A stretch of DNA of 64,000 bases from Acidobacteriota bacterium (lineage in GTDB: Bacteria; Acidobacteriota; Terriglobia; Acidiferrales; UBA7541): positions 124,001 to 188,000 of the forward strand of contig JABCZG010000006.1 of the NCBI GenBank assembly GCA_013289835.1, written 5' to 3'. Made by a program: the position numbers and the translations under genes. The notes beneath the pieces are model-generated. The model ran no database searches and was not told where the DNA came from. It was given only the letters and a program-made list of their open reading frames with translations. Below are positions 63,534-64,000 of the stretch, in pieces; positions within the stretch are counted from its first letter, which is position 1; every line of letters begins with the position of its first letter.

Positions 63534-63768
63534 TCGAAAAGAGCCGCGAAAACCATTCTTCGCGCCGAAACCTCCACTAAATCATATAAATTGTTTCTAA
63601 ATTTATGTGTTCCTGTGTGCCATTCTTCTAATTGTTAAATAGTTAGCGGAATTCCTGGCTTTTGTCTTTTCGCGTTCAACAACTGACGCAACAAATGGTC
63701 AGAATTCCTCGTACTACTTGAAAACACCCTGCAGGATCTTGCGTCTATGTAAATAAGGGTGGAAGTCC
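63534..63768. other. Gap between the two winged-helix genes
   Basis: No gene is seen. The stretch is noticeably AT-rich around 63575-63660 compared with its neighbours, as expected of a promoter region for the second regulator. No -35/-10 pair stands out clearly. Confidence 0.4.
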
Positions 63769-64000
63769 ATGTCACCGGAAGTGATTTCCATGCGGGAACC
63801 GGACGAACCGGCCACTTCGGAGAGAGTTATTCTCTCCGCGGGCCGTTATGTCCATTTCGGACCGTTCCAGATGGACCAGCAGCGGCAGGAAGTCACGCGC
63901 AACGGCGCCCGGCTAAAGCTTCAAGGCAAGGTGTACCAGGTTCTCGTGGCGCTCCTTGAAAAGCCAGGCGAAGTTGTCACGCGCGAGGAACTTCGCATGC
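63769..64000 (+). CDS. Second winged-helix regulator of the same kind, 3' partial
   Basis: From the ATG at 63769 (AAGGGTGGAAG upstream), the frame runs to the right edge without a stop. It encodes an N-terminal acidic segment and then FGPFQMDQQRQEVTRNGA, LKLQGKVYQVLVALLEKPGE and VVTREELRM, the same start of an OmpR-type winged helix as the gene upstream. It is probably another CadC-like membrane regulator; the rest lies outside the window. Confidence 0.8.
   Translation, partial: MSPEVISMREPDEPATSERVILSAGRYVHFGPFQMDQQRQEVTRNGARLKLQGKVYQVLVALLEKPGEVVTREELRM

Overview
The window looks like chromosomal DNA of an Acidobacteriota bacterium, probably close to the Terriglobia or Acidobacteriia. This is an inference from gene families typical of that phylum: a VWFA-related secreted protein, a PadR regulator with a large MacB-type 'ADOP' permease, an Oar-like TonB-dependent receptor with a carboxypeptidase-regulatory domain, and CadC-like winged-helix proteins carrying a beta-propeller. 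GC content is fairly high and genes are closely packed. There are no rRNA genes, recognisable tRNAs, intact insertion sequences or CRISPR arrays.

Layout. 0-7 kb: the end of an acyl-AMP ligase/PlsC fusion, an outer-membrane barrel protein, a TonB protein, small zinc-ribbon and secreted proteins, a LOG-family protein, the VWFA protein and a monooxygenase-like protein. 7-18.3 kb: the replication-initiation block, all on the minus strand in the order dnaA, dnaN, gyrB, an unknown 163-aa gene, gyrA and a secreted lactonase. DnaA-box-like sites lie on both sides of dnaA, and remnants of an ORF6N protein and a DoxX protein sit in the gaps. recF is absent from this block. 18.3-25.2 kb: a secreted propeller protein, YmdB-like phosphodiesterase, a candidate 6S RNA, a TPR protein and a TonB-dependent receptor. 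25.2-32.1 kb: a metal-resistance locus with an RcnR/CsoR-family sensor, two small exported Cys/His proteins and a CzcCBA-type tripartite efflux operon. 32.1-36.4 kb: exported DinB-like and methyltransferase proteins, zapA, an aldo/keto reductase and an EXORDIUM-like protein.

36.4-46.8 kb holds a translation cluster on the minus strand: thrS, alkA-like, then infC, rpmI, rplT, pheS, a methyltransferase gene and pheT, broken by one plus-strand membrane protein gene. Short palindromes with a conserved CTAC tail occupy most of its junctions. 46.8-57.4 kb: a PIN/AbrB toxin-antitoxin pair with a clear promoter-operator, a secreted hydrolase-TPR protein, a PIG-L deacetylase, a dienoyl-CoA-reductase-like SDR, a type III polyketide synthase/ICMT/TPR operon, a MetX-like hydrolase and typA. 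57.6-64 kb: the PadR-ADOP operon and two winged-helix sensor genes, the second cut by the window edge.

No wholly new system can be shown from sequence alone. The best leads are the palindrome family, the metal locus with twin Cys/His proteins, the abrupt GC-skew change near 33.5-34.4 kb away from dnaA, the coupled unknown gene between gyrB and gyrA, and the candidate 6S RNA.
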